In this document: piece by piece, positions 31,916 through 43,015 of the stretch
Position numbering within the stretch: position 1 is the first letter of the stretch
Layout: the number at the start of each line of letters is the position of its first letter
Source: Rugalucina vietnamica
Taxonomy: Eukaryota > Mollusca > Bivalvia > Lucinida > Lucinidae
Direction: 5' to 3'
DNA: 64,000 nt
NCBI GenBank assembly: GCA_964017185.1
Contig: OZ024874.1
Span: 14,069,957-14,133,956, forward strand
Notes under the pieces: model-generated
Told to the model about the DNA's origin: nothing
Seen by the model: only the letters and a program-made list of their open reading frames with translations
Database searches by the model: none
Position numbers and translations under genes: made by a program

Positions 31916-32586
31916 ATCATTAGTGTTGCAGGGACAACAGGCAGTCTAAAATAAGTATGTGAATGTTGATTTTACCTATTCCTCATAATGAAATCTTTGC
32001 AGGAATGTGTATAGCATAGTATCAAGTGGCACGGTCAAGGTATTTGCAATATACATGTGATAAAAAGGTGCAAATAAATGTAAAGTGAAACAATTGTTGT
32101 TGTTATATTCCTGAACCCTCTCTTCAAAACGAACAGAACTTTACATTATACTGCCAGTTTCTGCCATTTTGTCATGTGACTGCTGTTAAAAACTTGAGTA
32201 TAATGCATGCCAATTTCTGTCACAGTACTGTCACAGCTTATGTCAGGTATGGATCTAGACATTCTAGTGTATTCACCAGTTCCAATTTTCTCTGACAGCA
32301 TTCTGGTGGTTAGAGCATCAGGAACCAGATCAAAAATCACCAATTGGCACCAATCCGTCCTAAAGCAAAACACAATTAAGCCTCAAGTACTGGTAAATTC
32401 TCAAGAAGCAGTAGCTCCTGGTGATGATCACTATGTATCTAAAGAATTGTTGACTGGAATGTTAAACAACAAATCATACTATTTTTTTATGTCAAGGCAA
32501 TTGGTTCGTCATGGTAAATGTAAAGTATAAGGTGCTCATTATGTCACCTTTGTGTGTGTGTGATCTTGTGTGTGTGCTCTACATTT
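31915..32586. other. Intergenic, no supported gene
   Basis: An open frame of 107 codons (32207-32530) overlaps a similar-length frame on the other strand. Neither shows a motif or splice context that supports a gene. A TGTG-rich stretch lies at 32548-32575. Confidence 0.4.
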
Positions 32587-32817
32587 GAGCCGCCTCATGA
32601 GAAAACGAACAATGTGGTTTTTGAACAGGTCCGACACAAACTGGTGGTACCGTCACAGAAGATGGCTAGAAGCTTGAAATTTTGGATTTAAGAAGGAGAG
32701 GGATTGCGCTATCTGTGTAGCGAAAACAAAGGCGCTGATCAGCTTCGCAGTTACTGCTGATCTGTGTCTTTGTTTTTTTCGCATATGTAAATTGTTGGTT
32801 TTCCCATGTGGAAACTC
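32587..32817 (-). mobile_element. F1 foldback MITE, copy 12
   Basis: Left end GAGCCGCCTCATGAGAAAAC, right end TTTTCCCATGTGGAAACTC. One side of the palindrome is shortened (GATCAGCTTCGCAGTTACTG, then CTGATCTG). Confidence 0.87.
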
Positions 32818-33109
32818 AATATTGTTAAATGCATCTAAAGCAAATACAGGCCTGAAACATGAAAATTCAATTTTCAAATCAGGAAGTTTGGTTGACTGAT
32901 TTAGTTAAAAGTCAAGTGCATGTAAACTGTAAAAATCTGATAAAATATTTCTTTAAATGGTATATTACATATCTTTGCACTTGAGAAAGTCAACATTAAA
33001 AACAAGAGTCAATATTATAAATTAGTTTGGTAAAAGTGTAGCATTCATTTTTAGACCTGGGTTGAAAAAGTGTATGGCTACATTCACTGGTTCTTTCACA
33101 TGCCACTCA

Positions 33110-33330
33110 CATTATGAAAACTTGCCCATGCAATGTATAGATTCTGTAAAGCTGTAAAAAAAATAAATAAAAAAATAAATAAACTTAAAAAATCAGCTAA
33201 AATTTACGAGGCGGTGCTACCAAGTACCCACACGAGGCGTTGTTAACGAGTACCCACAATCTGTGTTCTGGATCTAAAATAAGAAAAATTGTATACCCTT
33301 ACATACCTCAGTTTTGCTATATAAAAGTGT
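33110..33330. mobile_element. F2 foldback element, copy 2, right-truncated
   Basis: It begins GAAAACTTGCCCATGCAATG, holds the hairpin pieces GAGTACCCACAATCTGTG and AAGTACCCACACGAGG, and TTTTGCTATATAAAAGTG near its end. The right terminus is missing. Confidence 0.65.
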
Positions 33331-33385
33331 ATTTGTAAAAATAAAATTTGTATCTGGTCAGACCCAGGAGTAAATTTACCCATAT

Positions 33386-33458
33386 GTAAATATACTCCAG
33401 TGTGTATTTGCGTTCGCATGCGCCATTTGCTTACCCCGAGTAAAATTTGCACACCGGA
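33386..33458. repeat. Inverted repeat around TAAATATACTCC
   Basis: GTAAATATACTCC (33386 region) pairs with GGAGTATATTTAC (about 33447-33459). GTGTGTATTT also recurs on both sides. The loop contains CGTTCGCATGCG. Possibly a small foldback repeat. Confidence 0.6.
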
Positions 33459-34229
33459 GTATATTTACAAGTGTGTATTTTTGGCACATGCAAATTGGAC
33501 TTAAGGCAATTTTTTTGTCAATTTTGAAAGCCCCAAAGAAAAGAGCTAACTTATAAATTGCATATTGAAATGTCATTAATTTCGAATAAACTGCCCCAAT
33601 TTTTTTTTCTTTATGTTTTTTTTTTCAATGCAAGAGATCATTTTAATAACTAGAAAAGTAGCCCCAAAGATTGGTGACAAATGGAGCAAATTATGAGACA
33701 TAAGTAAACATGACCTGAACACTTTTATGATCTAGTATTTACTTATTTTTGTTGTTTGATAAATATTGAATTATTGGCTTTCAAAATTACATTATTAAAT
33801 GTTTGTAGGACAAAATTAAGTAGCATAGTTTAAAAAGCCATCAATATTAAGCTATTCTCACTTTCTATACATTACATTACTTATATTTGCTAACTGTAAT
33901 ATCCCAGACAAATGTTGAAACCGAATTATTAATAATCATTCTGACAAACCATGGAACCAAAGACTTTTTGAGATCTTGTTTCAGTTAAGGCCATCATGTA
34001 CCAATTTTCATAATCAATTTTTATAGTCATGCCACTATTTTTTCATTTATTTTTTTCATTTATTCTGGTTGAATAAAGAAGATCAGTCATCAACTATTGA
34101 CAAAAGAATGTACATTGGCAAGTTTAAAGAAGTAAGCAATGATCAGGAAATGGTGTAAACAGAATCAAAGCCTCAATGGGGCTTGCCATATAACCGTGGT
34201 TACACGATATAGACTTTGGCAGATTATGT
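33459..34229. other. Intergenic AT-rich stretch
   Basis: No gene seen. AAGTAAGCAATGATCAGGAAA at about 34130-34150 resembles the repeat arms at 48820 and 49280 over fewer than 20 contiguous bases. Confidence 0.4.
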
Positions 34230-34464
34230 GAGCCGCGTCATGAGAAAATCTATCTTCGAGGTTTCCGACCAGGTCCAACACAAACCAGCCTATACAAGTG
34301 CAGTAGATGGTTAGAAGCTTCAAATTTGGGAATTAAGAAGAACAGTAGTGTTACTATGTGAGTAGCGAAAACAAAGGCACTGATCAGTTTCGCAGTTACT
34401 GCGAAGCTGATCAGTGCCTTTGTTTTCGCATAAGTAAAAATCAGGTTTTCTCATGATGTGGTTC
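34230..34464 (-). mobile_element. F1 foldback MITE, copy 13
   Basis: ATGT is duplicated at 34226-34229 and 34465-34468. The palindrome TTCGCAGTTACTGCGAA with long arms (CAAAGGCACTGATCAG / CTGATCAGTGCCTTTG) is nearly perfect. Confidence 0.9.
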
Positions 34465-35391
34465 ATGTAAAAAAGCATTTTAACACAATGACCTATGGGT
34501 GACCAGGTTAAAAAATTAGGAATTTAAACAATCACCTGACTTGTAAATGCCCATTTTTTTCATATGCCAGATCCTAAGAAATCTAATGCCATAGGTAAAT
34601 ATGGGAATTGATCAACCTGCATTTTATATTATCTGATCAGTCTATATGGTACCTGTTAATACTAGTGCCTCTTGTAATTTATATGATATAAGTTTAAGCA
34701 AAAACCTATGACAAATGCTGACAAGACCTATAAAGGTTTTTCCATGAAGTTAAAATGGTCAGTTTTTGAAGTATTATAACAGATTAATAATGACCTATTT
34801 ATTGATCATTGGATCATAAAAATTCCCCTAATACATCTACTTCAAAGATTTGTCCAAAAACTAAATTTAACAAATATTGTATAAGCCAGAATCAAAGAAT
34901 ATGCTACATATATGCAAGGTCTAATCACGGACCTCACAAAACACTATTTTATTTGTTCATTAATAGTGCTTTACGTCCATATAAACAGCTGAGTTTGTTT
35001 TAGTCCTTTATGTCCATAGCTAATGTCATGTTGGGCTATCCTAGTCACACTGCCTCTTGACAAGCCTTCAAGAGGCAGTTGCTCATACTTGGTGCACATT
35101 TCTTTCACCACTAACTGCTTAATGCTCTTCCTGAATCAGCAGCAGAGGAATAATGGTTGTAAAAAATATTTTTATGACCAATCTTCAAGAAAGAAATGTT
35201 GCGGACATGTGGATCAGTTATGGGTCTGCTACATTTCGAATAAGACAGACTACCGTAAGAACTATAGGCCTGGTGCTATATTCATTGACAAACTTTTAAA
35301 GTATGCACATAATATTCAAAAAATATTAAGCATTTTTATCCAAAAAATCTCAATTTTAAAGGGAAGCCAATGTGGCATAGTAAAGCCACTT
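34465..35391. other. Intergenic; one short hairpin
   Basis: ACTGCCTCTTGA at 35049-35060 and TCAAGAGGCAGT at 35068-35079 form a perfect 12-bp stem with a 7-base loop. No gene recognised. Confidence 0.5.
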
Positions 35392-35929
35392 CAACCTATG
35401 GAAACGGTGTATTAGAAAAACGGTTATCAACCTTCAGAAAATGTGTAAAAGTAAAAAAGACTGGGAAAATCGAGATTCAGCCGGGTGATTGATTATTTGG
35501 TGAGTCTCCGGGCAAGTTGTGTGTGTCGCCGGGGAGCAACCAAATTTTGATGGAATAAAACTTTAATTTCTTAATTCTAGCCAGTACATGATTGTTGTAT
35601 TTTAGCTTTTAGTTTGAGTGGGAATTACGGATGCTATAAACACACGTTAATCACCGGCAGGGATGAGAACTCTGACGTTCCTCGTCCGTGGCGTCCCTCA
35701 TATCGCACTGTTCTCATATATATAGTTTTTTTGTTTTTTTGTTTTTTTTCACTGGTTAAATGAAGATGAAGCAAATGAAAACGTGTAAGAAATAATTGGA
35801 ATAGATACTGTCTCCAGTTCTTAAATTTCTTCAGTTGAAATTGCAGACCAAAGCAGTTCAAAATTCGCATCTCTTGTGAGATCTAAATTTTAAGGGCTAA
35901 TCTCGCCATCACACAAACACCATCAGGAG

Positions 35930-35997
35930 AACGAGGCAAGGCGGTTCTAACGTGTGCCCACAATCTACGTATGTTTTGAGCAAAAATAAGAAAAATA
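35930..35997. mobile_element. F2 foldback element fragment
   Basis: GGCGGTTCTAACGTGTGCCC, ACAATCTACGTATGTTTTGAG and CAAAAATAAGAAAAAT match the hairpin half of the F2 family (compare 53880-53947). Both ends are lost. Confidence 0.6.
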
Positions 35998-36002
35998 TCC
36001 AT

Positions 36003-36165
36003 AGTTTGTTTGTTTGAAGCTAAGGCTTTACGTCCTAGTCAACAACTATTCAATCATGTCTGGACGGGGCCACCTCTTCCCGGATATTTAACAAGCACTA
36101 TGGAGAGTTAATGTGGCTTGCTTAAGGGCAAAACCCGGTGCCACCGGTGAGGATCGAAAGGTAAA
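36003..36165 (-). mobile_element. SINE fragment
   Basis: The complement ends in GACTAGGACGTAAAGCC, the tail motif of the other SINEs here, and starts near TTTCGATCCTCACCGGTGGC, a B-box-like sequence. A-rich/T-rich tail GTTTGTTTG at the + strand left end. Confidence 0.5.
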
Positions 36166-36268
36166 GAAATAACCTTTAATAATCAAGAAAGTCCGACTTT
36201 AACGATGGTAACGAAAGGTAAAGAAATAACCTTTAATAATCAAGAAAGTCAGACTTTAACGATGGTCA
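36156..36268 (+). repeat. 57-bp tandem duplication
   Basis: GAAAGGTAAAGAAATAACCT and the following 37 bases are present twice in a row (36156-36212, 36213-36268) with one difference (GTCCGAC versus GTCAGAC), so the duplication is recent. Confidence 0.92.
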
Positions 36269-36623
36269 GTCCTAAAAGGGAATAAGTCATGATTAACCGA
36301 CCAACATTAACATTGTCACAGTTTTTATACAACAAATCACTGCCAGCACAAATTAACAGAATTCGAGGCTAATGCACAAGCAGGCTTAAAAAAAAAACGA
36401 ACAAAAAAAACAACAAACAGATCCACTGTTGAAACGAATAACATAGAATGCAGAAATGCGTATCAGTCAGAAGGTTTATTTTTATAAATTTAAAGCAGTT
36501 CCCCGGGGATGTTACTACCCAAGCTCTGGGCCTAGCTATAAACGAGGACATATAAGACATAATATAAAGTCTCAGGGGAGTGCTCTCATGACCATTGGTC
36601 CTCTAGAATATACCTGGTAAACT

Positions 36624-36800
36624 GAGGCTATGTGGTAGCGCGTCGGACTCCAGAGCGAGAAGTCAGGAATTCGAACACCATGATCATCTTGTAGTGTCCT
36701 TGAGCGTGACATTTTAATCTCCCCAAAGTATATGCCAACTACCCCGGAAGCGATGGCAATGAAAAATTATTGACTAGGACGTTACACAACAACACCATTC
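36624..36800 (+). mobile_element. tRNA-derived SINE
   Basis: A-box TGTGGTAGCGCGTCGG and B-box GGAATTCGAACACC are spaced as in tRNA genes. The body contains GTGTCCTTGAGCGTGAC and the tail is TTGACTAGGACGTTACAC. It sits inside the 35392-38133 element. Confidence 0.7.
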
Positions 36801-37040
36801 AATCTCGATATTCGCAATTCAATGTAAAACAAGGTTATGACTTGAACCACTTTCAGATCATAGAACTTTGAGTTCTGGAGAATATTTTAAAGGATTTTAC
36901 CGATATATGGACGTGGCGGCTGCCTTTGGCATGGGCCGTTTATATACATGCCAATGAGGCTTCATATTTTTCTGAAATATGTGTGATGTTTGAAAAACTG
37001 CAATTTGTAGTTTCACGGCCATCACACTAATATTTCCTTA

Positions 37041-37200
37041 GAAGCCTCTGTGGCATGGTGACCAAGCTACTGGCCTTGTAAACCAGGGGTCCTGTGTTCG
37101 ATCCCGGGCTTCTCCAGTCTTTCGGATGAGACTTTAAACTGAGGCCCCTTCTCCATATGACCTGATAGCTGTTGAGTGGGAAGTAAAACACCAATCAATA
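37041..37200 (+). mobile_element. tRNA-derived SINE with a conserved central block
   Basis: A-box-like TGTGGCATGGTGACCAAGC, B-box GTGTTCGATCCCGGG, then CTTTCGGATGAGACTTTAAA and CTGAGGCCCC, a block that resembles a conserved SINE domain known from many metazoans. The tail region is GTTGAGTGGGAAGTAAAAC. It is nested in the 35392-38133 element. Confidence 0.75.
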
Positions 37201-37494
37201 TTTCCGAAAATATTTCCAGATGTCGTTAGCAGTTAAAATGGACGGCTCATTGGAACTAAAATTGCAATTTGGTGATGACGCTATGTAATTGCTCAAAATA
37301 TTACTGGACTTTACAAAATTACTACAGTTTGGGTTGAGTTTAAAATGAATATACATGTACATATTTTAAACAACAAACGGTAATCCGTTTGGGAACGATT
37401 TTCACACAAGTGCGTCTGGCACTGGCAATGATTCAGGTGAACACTAGCGTTTTACACTTGTCGGTCTAGCACTTTAATTTCGCAACAATAAAGG

Positions 37495-37554
37495 GTCGAA
37501 GATGATGCGGAATATGAAATTACCGGGTGGAAGATGACACAGAATATGAAATTA
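37495..37554 (+). repeat. Two ~31-bp tandem units
   Basis: GAAGATGATGCGGAATATGA..ATTACC and GAAGATGACACAGAATATGA..ATTACC follow each other with short spacers. Confidence 0.75.
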
Positions 37555-38144
37555 CCTTGATCAAAAATAGCTCTAGAGTGTTTATATTCGGAAATTAATG
37601 CAATAAGTTTTGATTGCCCGATGACTCACAAAATTCGCCCCGTTGTCTCACACAACTTGCCTGATGCCTCACATTATGTAAATGCACCTAGCATTAAATC
37701 CCTTTGCAATGCTTGGCGAGATTTTATTTTTGTGGGAATTTTCAAGTATACTATTATTCATTTGAAAATACCAACATGACCTTCTTGGTTCATTTCTTTT
37801 ACTAGAAAATCAAACGAAAATGTGTTTTTGTGGCCTTTAAAGGCATGCCCTCTAAAATGGGGCGCACAATCACGCGTTTCTTGGAATATTTATTTACAAA
37901 CTGTTTACATGATAAAGAACAAAAATGATTTCTACAGCTCCTGCAGCAAACAGAATTTTAACATGCAATGTCACCCAGCCATGTCGGAACAAAACAAAAA
38001 GAAGATTAAAACTATGTACCGTGTCGCCATTGTAAATCCCGATGTCTCACCGACACATCGCCCGATGCTTCACATTTTTCCGATTAACCCCCTTTGTCTC
38101 ACCGTTTTTCTAATACACCGTTTCCATAGGTTGCACTTATCTTG

Positions 38145-38235
38145 TGAGAGATTGTGAGGTTGATACCAGGATTCTCCAGTTTTTAGATGACCTTAGCTGT
38201 TGAGTGGACCATAAAACATTTTTACAGCAATAAAA
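38145..38235 (+). mobile_element. Decayed SINE fragment
   Basis: CCAGGATTCTCCAG, TTTTTAGATGACCTTAGC and TGTTGAGTGGACCATAAAAC resemble the 3' half of the SINE at 37041-37200 in the same order. Confidence 0.5.
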
Positions 38236-39835
38236 TTCATAGACTACAACGTGGGTATGTGTATCACAACAGATGACAAGTCAGTATGATACTTTATTGG
38301 CTTATCATAAATGACATACGATTAATAAATAATTTAACATTTCAATCACAAACAATCAACTAGGATCTCACTTGGCACCACTGGTCTGTTTAACAATAAA
38401 TTCTCAGCAGAAACATGAAACACTATATATGTTTGAAAAAATAAATAAAAAATAAATACAGTTCTATTTTATAAATGCCATTTTTCTTGTCTTCAGCAAA
38501 GAACTACATGTGCCCTTTCTTTGAATCCTTCCACATCATGAGAGCTCTTGGAAATTTTTCTTTATTCCAACCTGATGTCTATTGAAAAACTGGCTGTATT
38601 GTATTGTATGGTCAATGACAATGACGTATCTCTTGCTTTCATTCTTTTCGAAAAGAAAGAACAAATTTTAAAAAAAAATCTGAGTTTTGTTTTTTTAAAA
38701 AAAGGGATGAAATTGGATTCCATATTAAGCGTTTGGGAAAAAAAGCGAAATCATGTAGTCCAAACTTTAAGCGATAACTATCTATTTAGCACTAAATATT
38801 CTGACTCTTCTTTCAGATCATTTCATAAAAATAATCCAAACAGCACAGACTTTGAATAGAATCTTTGTCATATTAAACATTAAATGCATTTCAAATTTAA
38901 CATAATAGATACTAATAAATAATAAAAACAACTCGCATAAAAACAGATCTACTTGATGCTATCAAAACAAAGCACCAAGTCCTTTGGACATTTTTGATAT
39001 GATATGTCATCAATTAAAGATACATTTTTGTATGTGTCTCGTATCACATTTTATCACAGACTGTGGACACAATTTACCTCTAAAATAGCACCCTTTATGC
39101 ACCATCATTTGCAACCATGTCTCCCCTCGGGACGGAGAATAGCAGGGATATAAACTTTTCTCTCTCTAAAGCCCAAATATATGTCCAGCACCACAGCGAC
39201 AGTCATATGATCAAAATTCAGCTAAATGCTCTGCCCAAATGCTAATTTCACACCTGAGGGGATGTAGTTTGCAAATGCCTGGTGCATATTATACACATGG
39301 AATGTTTTGGTAAACTGAGATCATCTTTTCAACCCAAATGTCAAATGTCTCAAAAGAGCCTTTGAAATTAAGTTTTCTTTCATATGACCCAGACCATATG
39401 TCTTGTGCCAGATACACTGACAACAATTTTTAGTGCTTGCTCAGGCAGTATTTCATAGACAATCATGTGCAGATATGGCTAGACCCTTTTCAGATGAAGA
39501 TCTGGGAGCTGGTTTGAGTCTGACCATATCATTGTAACAAATTCTGTTAAAAACAAAACTTCAAACTACTCAAATGCAATTTTCTGATATGAAACACAAT
39601 AGTCATCTGAAATATGAATAAATATAAACGACATAACATTTCTTATCATATGACGTCGCTGTTTTCCAGTGGATAACGTCATGTCATAAAAATCGTATGA
39701 CCACACATGTAATAAAACTTTTGCGGGAAAATGTAACGTCATTGACGACGTCCATAACAACAATGTAAATTTTAATTGAAAATATGTCCACTTCGAATGC
39801 GATAAAATCCTATTTTAAGTCATATGATAAAACGA
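38236..39835. other. Intergenic, no gene seen
   Basis: AT-rich sequence with short frames only; poly(A)/T-rich runs near 38670-38705. No repeat family recognised. Confidence 0.4.
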
Positions 39836-39932
39836 ATCTTACACGAGTGGTCATTTCATATAAAATTTATTAAACTCGCCAAAGGCTCGTTTAATAAATT
39901 TCATATGAAATGACCACTCGCGTAAGATCCTC
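39836..39932. repeat. 97-base hairpin (inverted repeat)
   Basis: ATCTTACACGAGTGGTCATT and further bases pair with AATGACCACTCGCGTAAGAT; arms are about 45 bases with few mismatches around a short loop (CTCGCCAAAGGCTCG). The outer stem is reminiscent of the hairpin centre at 3638-3761 (ACGAGTG), but the arms differ. Confidence 0.85.
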
Positions 39933-41323
39933 TATATAGCACCACACAATAGAAATACATGTATGTTATTTCATATTATCACAGACACACATGTATCAAT
40001 TTTGTAATTTTCATCAAATACATCAAACAGAAACTTGCCCTAATGGGACAGATCAGACTCAGTAGCTCAGTCAGCCACATGACCAATTCATAAGCAAAGT
40101 ATATCAAGTGCCTAAAGAATATGCACTATGTTCTAGTAATCTGCACAGAAAATGCAATTTTGGTTGACTAATTGCTTATGTAATGACCTTAGCTTGTACA
40201 CTGGGCATAAACCATCAACTCAAACAAACAAGCTTCAGTTTTCAACAACGTAGGTAGATATAATTATGGAGACAAAATATGACCAGCATATTTAATTGGT
40301 ACAAAATTACTTCTTTACGTTCAATGTTAAAACCATTCCTAGCAACTTATCTGTGTACTTAAAAGATAAACCAAATTTCTTTCACGCTGATCACCAAAAT
40401 ATATGGGCATTACCCAATATTTGTTTTTCTATCATCAGTTAGGAACTGAAAAACTGTCACAATTGTTTGAGATGAAAATAATTTGTGATGAAAAATGTCA
40501 CAACTGAGTGGTCCATGGACAGCTAGATCACAGTCAAGTTGTCAGAAATAGATTTACATGAAACCAGTTGACTCCCAGCTATATTTCAATTCTGCATAGT
40601 GTAACAGCACCTCAGAAATGACAGAATAAACACAAGATGAATTGTGAAATTTCAAAGACTAGATGCCAAAAACAGTAGATCCAGCTTTCAAGCTTTCATT
40701 TTATTTATATGTTCTATTTCTAGCAATTCCAAACCAAGTCATCTTGTTACATTAACCATACTCAGAATATATGTGACAGTATTGACATTGTAGGTCTTGT
40801 AGAGTCAAAAGTCGGGTATTTAGATTTTAACATTTTTACAATATTTATTATGTTTAAAGCTAAACTAAACAGCACTCAATATAAATCCAATTTTTGACAA
40901 TACACACAACATCCTCAATTTGCTTCTTCGGTTTTCTTAATTGATGAAAATTAATAGATCATTGAAAAATGTTTGTAATACCGGGGTTAAAGTGCAATGT
41001 CACAATGTTGTATAAATGTATTTAGGGGATCGCTAAAACATCAGAATTAGAAATTTAATACAAAATTACTGAAAGAAAATTTCAACATTTTTTACTGGAC
41101 GGCATTTTGAAACCAATGACTCTGTGTACCAAACATCCAATTAACGTTGCATGCAATTTCCTGACGTCACTTTAATTCATGTTTTGTGACACTGACGTCG
41201 TACCTCCACAAGACCCAAAATCTCAAAGTATGTCACATATATGAAACCAATAAAAAATTTGACTTCTTCCACTGTAAACTATACTAGTTCAAATGCTTAT
41301 AAATTTATGCAACTATAATGTAC
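39933..41323. other. Possible 3' flank of the unidentified minus-strand gene
   Basis: AT-rich, no repeat recognised. If the exon at 41324-41505 is real, part of this stretch is its 3' UTR, but no AATAAA signal was seen close to the stop. Confidence 0.35.
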
Positions 41324-41505
41324 TCAGATCAGCTCAGGCATAAATTGTTCTATGGTTTTCTGTATAAAAATCTTGTTTTCTGGCAGTCTTGTGTTAAGTG
41401 GCCCTTCGGTTGCTATGGCAGTGATATTGTTGTCACCTCCACCACTGGTTGCTAGGGAAAGGGTCAAGGTAGCACTTCCACTGCTTTGTTTTCTATGCAC
41501 AAAAT
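41324..41505 (-). CDS. Putative terminal exon of an unidentified minus-strand gene
   Basis: On the minus strand a good acceptor (TTGTTCTTATTCCAG) ends just before 41505. The frame then encodes about 60 residues (LSLATSGGGDNNITAIATEG, LPENKIFIQKTIEQFMPELI) and stops with TGA at 41324. Codon use and composition are coding-like and richer in GC than the surroundings. I do not recognise the protein. Upstream exons would lie at higher coordinates, past a cluster of F1 MITEs (41542-43015); none was identified with confidence. Confidence 0.45.
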
Positions 41506-41541
41506 CTGGAATAAGAACAAGCATTTAGGCACGTATAAATT

Positions 41542-41766
41542 GAGCCGCAGCATCAGAAAACCAACAATCTACATATGCGAAAACAAAGACGCAGATCAGC
41601 TTAAGCTGATCAGGGCCTTTGTTTTCGCTACACAGATAGTACAATTCCTCTTCTTTCTAAATCCAAAATTTGAAGCCTCTAGCCATCTTAGAACTGCGAA
41701 TGTACAGCTCGGTTTGTGTCGAACCTGTTCGGAAACCCCATTGTTGGTTTTCTCATCTGACGGCTC
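41542..41766 (+). mobile_element. F1 foldback MITE, copy 14
   Basis: Complete ends (GAGCCGCAGCATCAGAAAAC; CTCATCTGACGGCTC). The centre is a shortened but perfect palindrome, GATCAGCTTAAGCTGATC, as if the loop had been removed symmetrically. It begins 36 bases upstream of the acceptor of the 41324-41505 exon. Confidence 0.9.
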
Positions 41767-41836
41767 CTATTACAATGCTTTAGCCTAAGCTACGTGACAT
41801 AATGTCCTGAAATTTAAAAAAGTTGGCCCATAAATT

Positions 41837-42061
41837 GAGCCGCCATATGAGAAAACCAGATTTTGCCTATACAAAAACAAAGGCACTGATCAGCTGTGAG
41901 GCAACTGCAAAGCTGATCAGCGCCTTTGTTTTCACTAAACAGATTGTATAATTACATGTGCTCTTCTTCCTAAGCTTCTAGCCTTTTTCTGTGACTGCGC
42001 AGTCAGATTCGTGCCAGACCTGGTCAGAAACTCGAAGCCCAGTTTTCTCTTGTCGTGGCTC
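41837..42061 (+). mobile_element. F1 foldback MITE, copy 15
   Basis: Ends GAGCCGCCATATGAGAAAAC and TCTCTTGTCGTGGCTC. The centre GATCAGCTGTGAGGCAACTG is an eroded palindrome. The second of four to five F1 copies in 1.5 kb. Confidence 0.87.
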
Positions 42062-42122
42062 AAATGTTGTTTTACCACCACCTTTAACTGTTAAGCAACA
42101 AGTTTCATTGGTTCAATTATTT

Positions 42123-42357
42123 GAGCCGCCTCATGGGAAAACCAACAATCTGCATAGGCGAAAACGAAGGCTCAGATCAGCTTCGCGGTAACCGCGAAAC
42201 TGATCTGCGCCTTTGTTTTTCGCTACTCGGATAGTACAATTCCTCTTCTTCTTACATCCGAAATATCAAGCTTCTAGCCTGCTTCTGTGACTGTACAGCC
42301 CGGTTTGTGTCGGACCTGTTCGGAAACCACATTGTTGGTTTTCCCACGAGGCGGCTC
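42123..42357 (+). mobile_element. F1 foldback MITE, copy 16
   Basis: Complete and well preserved. ATTT duplicated at 42119-42122 and 42358-42361. Terminal repeats GAGCCGCCTCATGGGAAAAC and CCCACGAGGCGGCTC match over their full length. Good reference copy for the family. Confidence 0.93.
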
Positions 42358-42659
42358 ATTTGTTTCATTACTCAATGTATGCAAATTACTTATTTTCAAT
42401 TCTGTTTTAAAGAAGAACATGAAATGAAGAATATGGAGTGACTATTGATTCTTTCTCCCAGTTCTATAGAGTTACGTGTAAATGGACGACTGACATGCGC
42501 ATTGTATCGAGATCCCACATACTTCTAACGAAACAAAACAACAATTAATTCTTAATTGTAACAGAATGACATTAATCAGTGTCCTATATCTTACACCAAC
42601 TTAAAGGTGATCATTTGAACTGGATGCAGGCCAGCAATAGGAATTACCTCCACGTAGTT

Positions 42660-42902
42660 GAGCCGCAACAAGAGAAAAACAGACTTTAGGGTTTCCGACC
42701 AGGTCCAACACAAACCGGCCTGTACAATCGCAAGAGAAAGCTAGTAGCTTGAAATTTTGGATGTAAGAAGGTAAGGGACTGTAGTATCAGTGAACGACAA
42801 CAAAAGCAGAGATCAGCAGTGAAGTTTCTGTACAAATATTGTGTGCATTATTTTGTTTTTGCATACGGTATGCAAATATCCAGTTTTCTCATGACGTGGC
42901 TC
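42660..42902 (-). mobile_element. F1 foldback MITE, copy 17
   Basis: AGTT duplicated at 42656-42659 and 42903-42906. Ends GAGCCGCAACAAGAGAAAAA and CTCATGACGTGGCTC. The palindrome is degraded. Confidence 0.85.
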
Positions 42903-42913
42903 AGTTGAATTAG

Positions 42914-43015
42914 TGTTTTGAGAAAACCCGTCTTCATGGTTTCTAACCATGTCCGACATAAAATAGAACTGTATAGACTCATTTTATGGCTATGGTCTTG
43001 AAACTTTGGTTGTTG
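42914..43015 (-). mobile_element. F1 foldback MITE fragment, copy 18
   Basis: TTGAGAAAACCCGTCTTCAT, TTTCTAACCATGTCCGACAT and ACTGTATAGACTC match one end of the family. The rest, including the palindrome, is missing. Confidence 0.55.

Larger units (their letters stand above)
35392..38133. mobile_element. Candidate 2.74-kb DNA transposon with 33-bp TIRs
   Basis: CAACCTATGGAAACGGTGTA with its following 13 bases at 35392-35424 is repeated exactly as its complement at 38101-38133. CACTT lies directly outside both ends (35387-35391, 38134-38138), a likely 5-bp target duplication. Inside, a motif like GCCCGATGNCTCAC occurs at 37616, 37637, 37659, 38038 and 38060, and in the opposite orientation near the left end (GGTGAGTCTCCGGGC at 35499). 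Subterminal repeats of this sort are typical transposase-binding sites. SINEs are nested inside. No transposase frame was found, so it is non-autonomous or decayed; the superfamily is not assigned. Confidence 0.65.

Noticed and set aside
32207-32530. 107-codon plus-strand frame
   Set aside because: No recognised motif, overlapped by an antisense frame; could be decayed repeat sequence.
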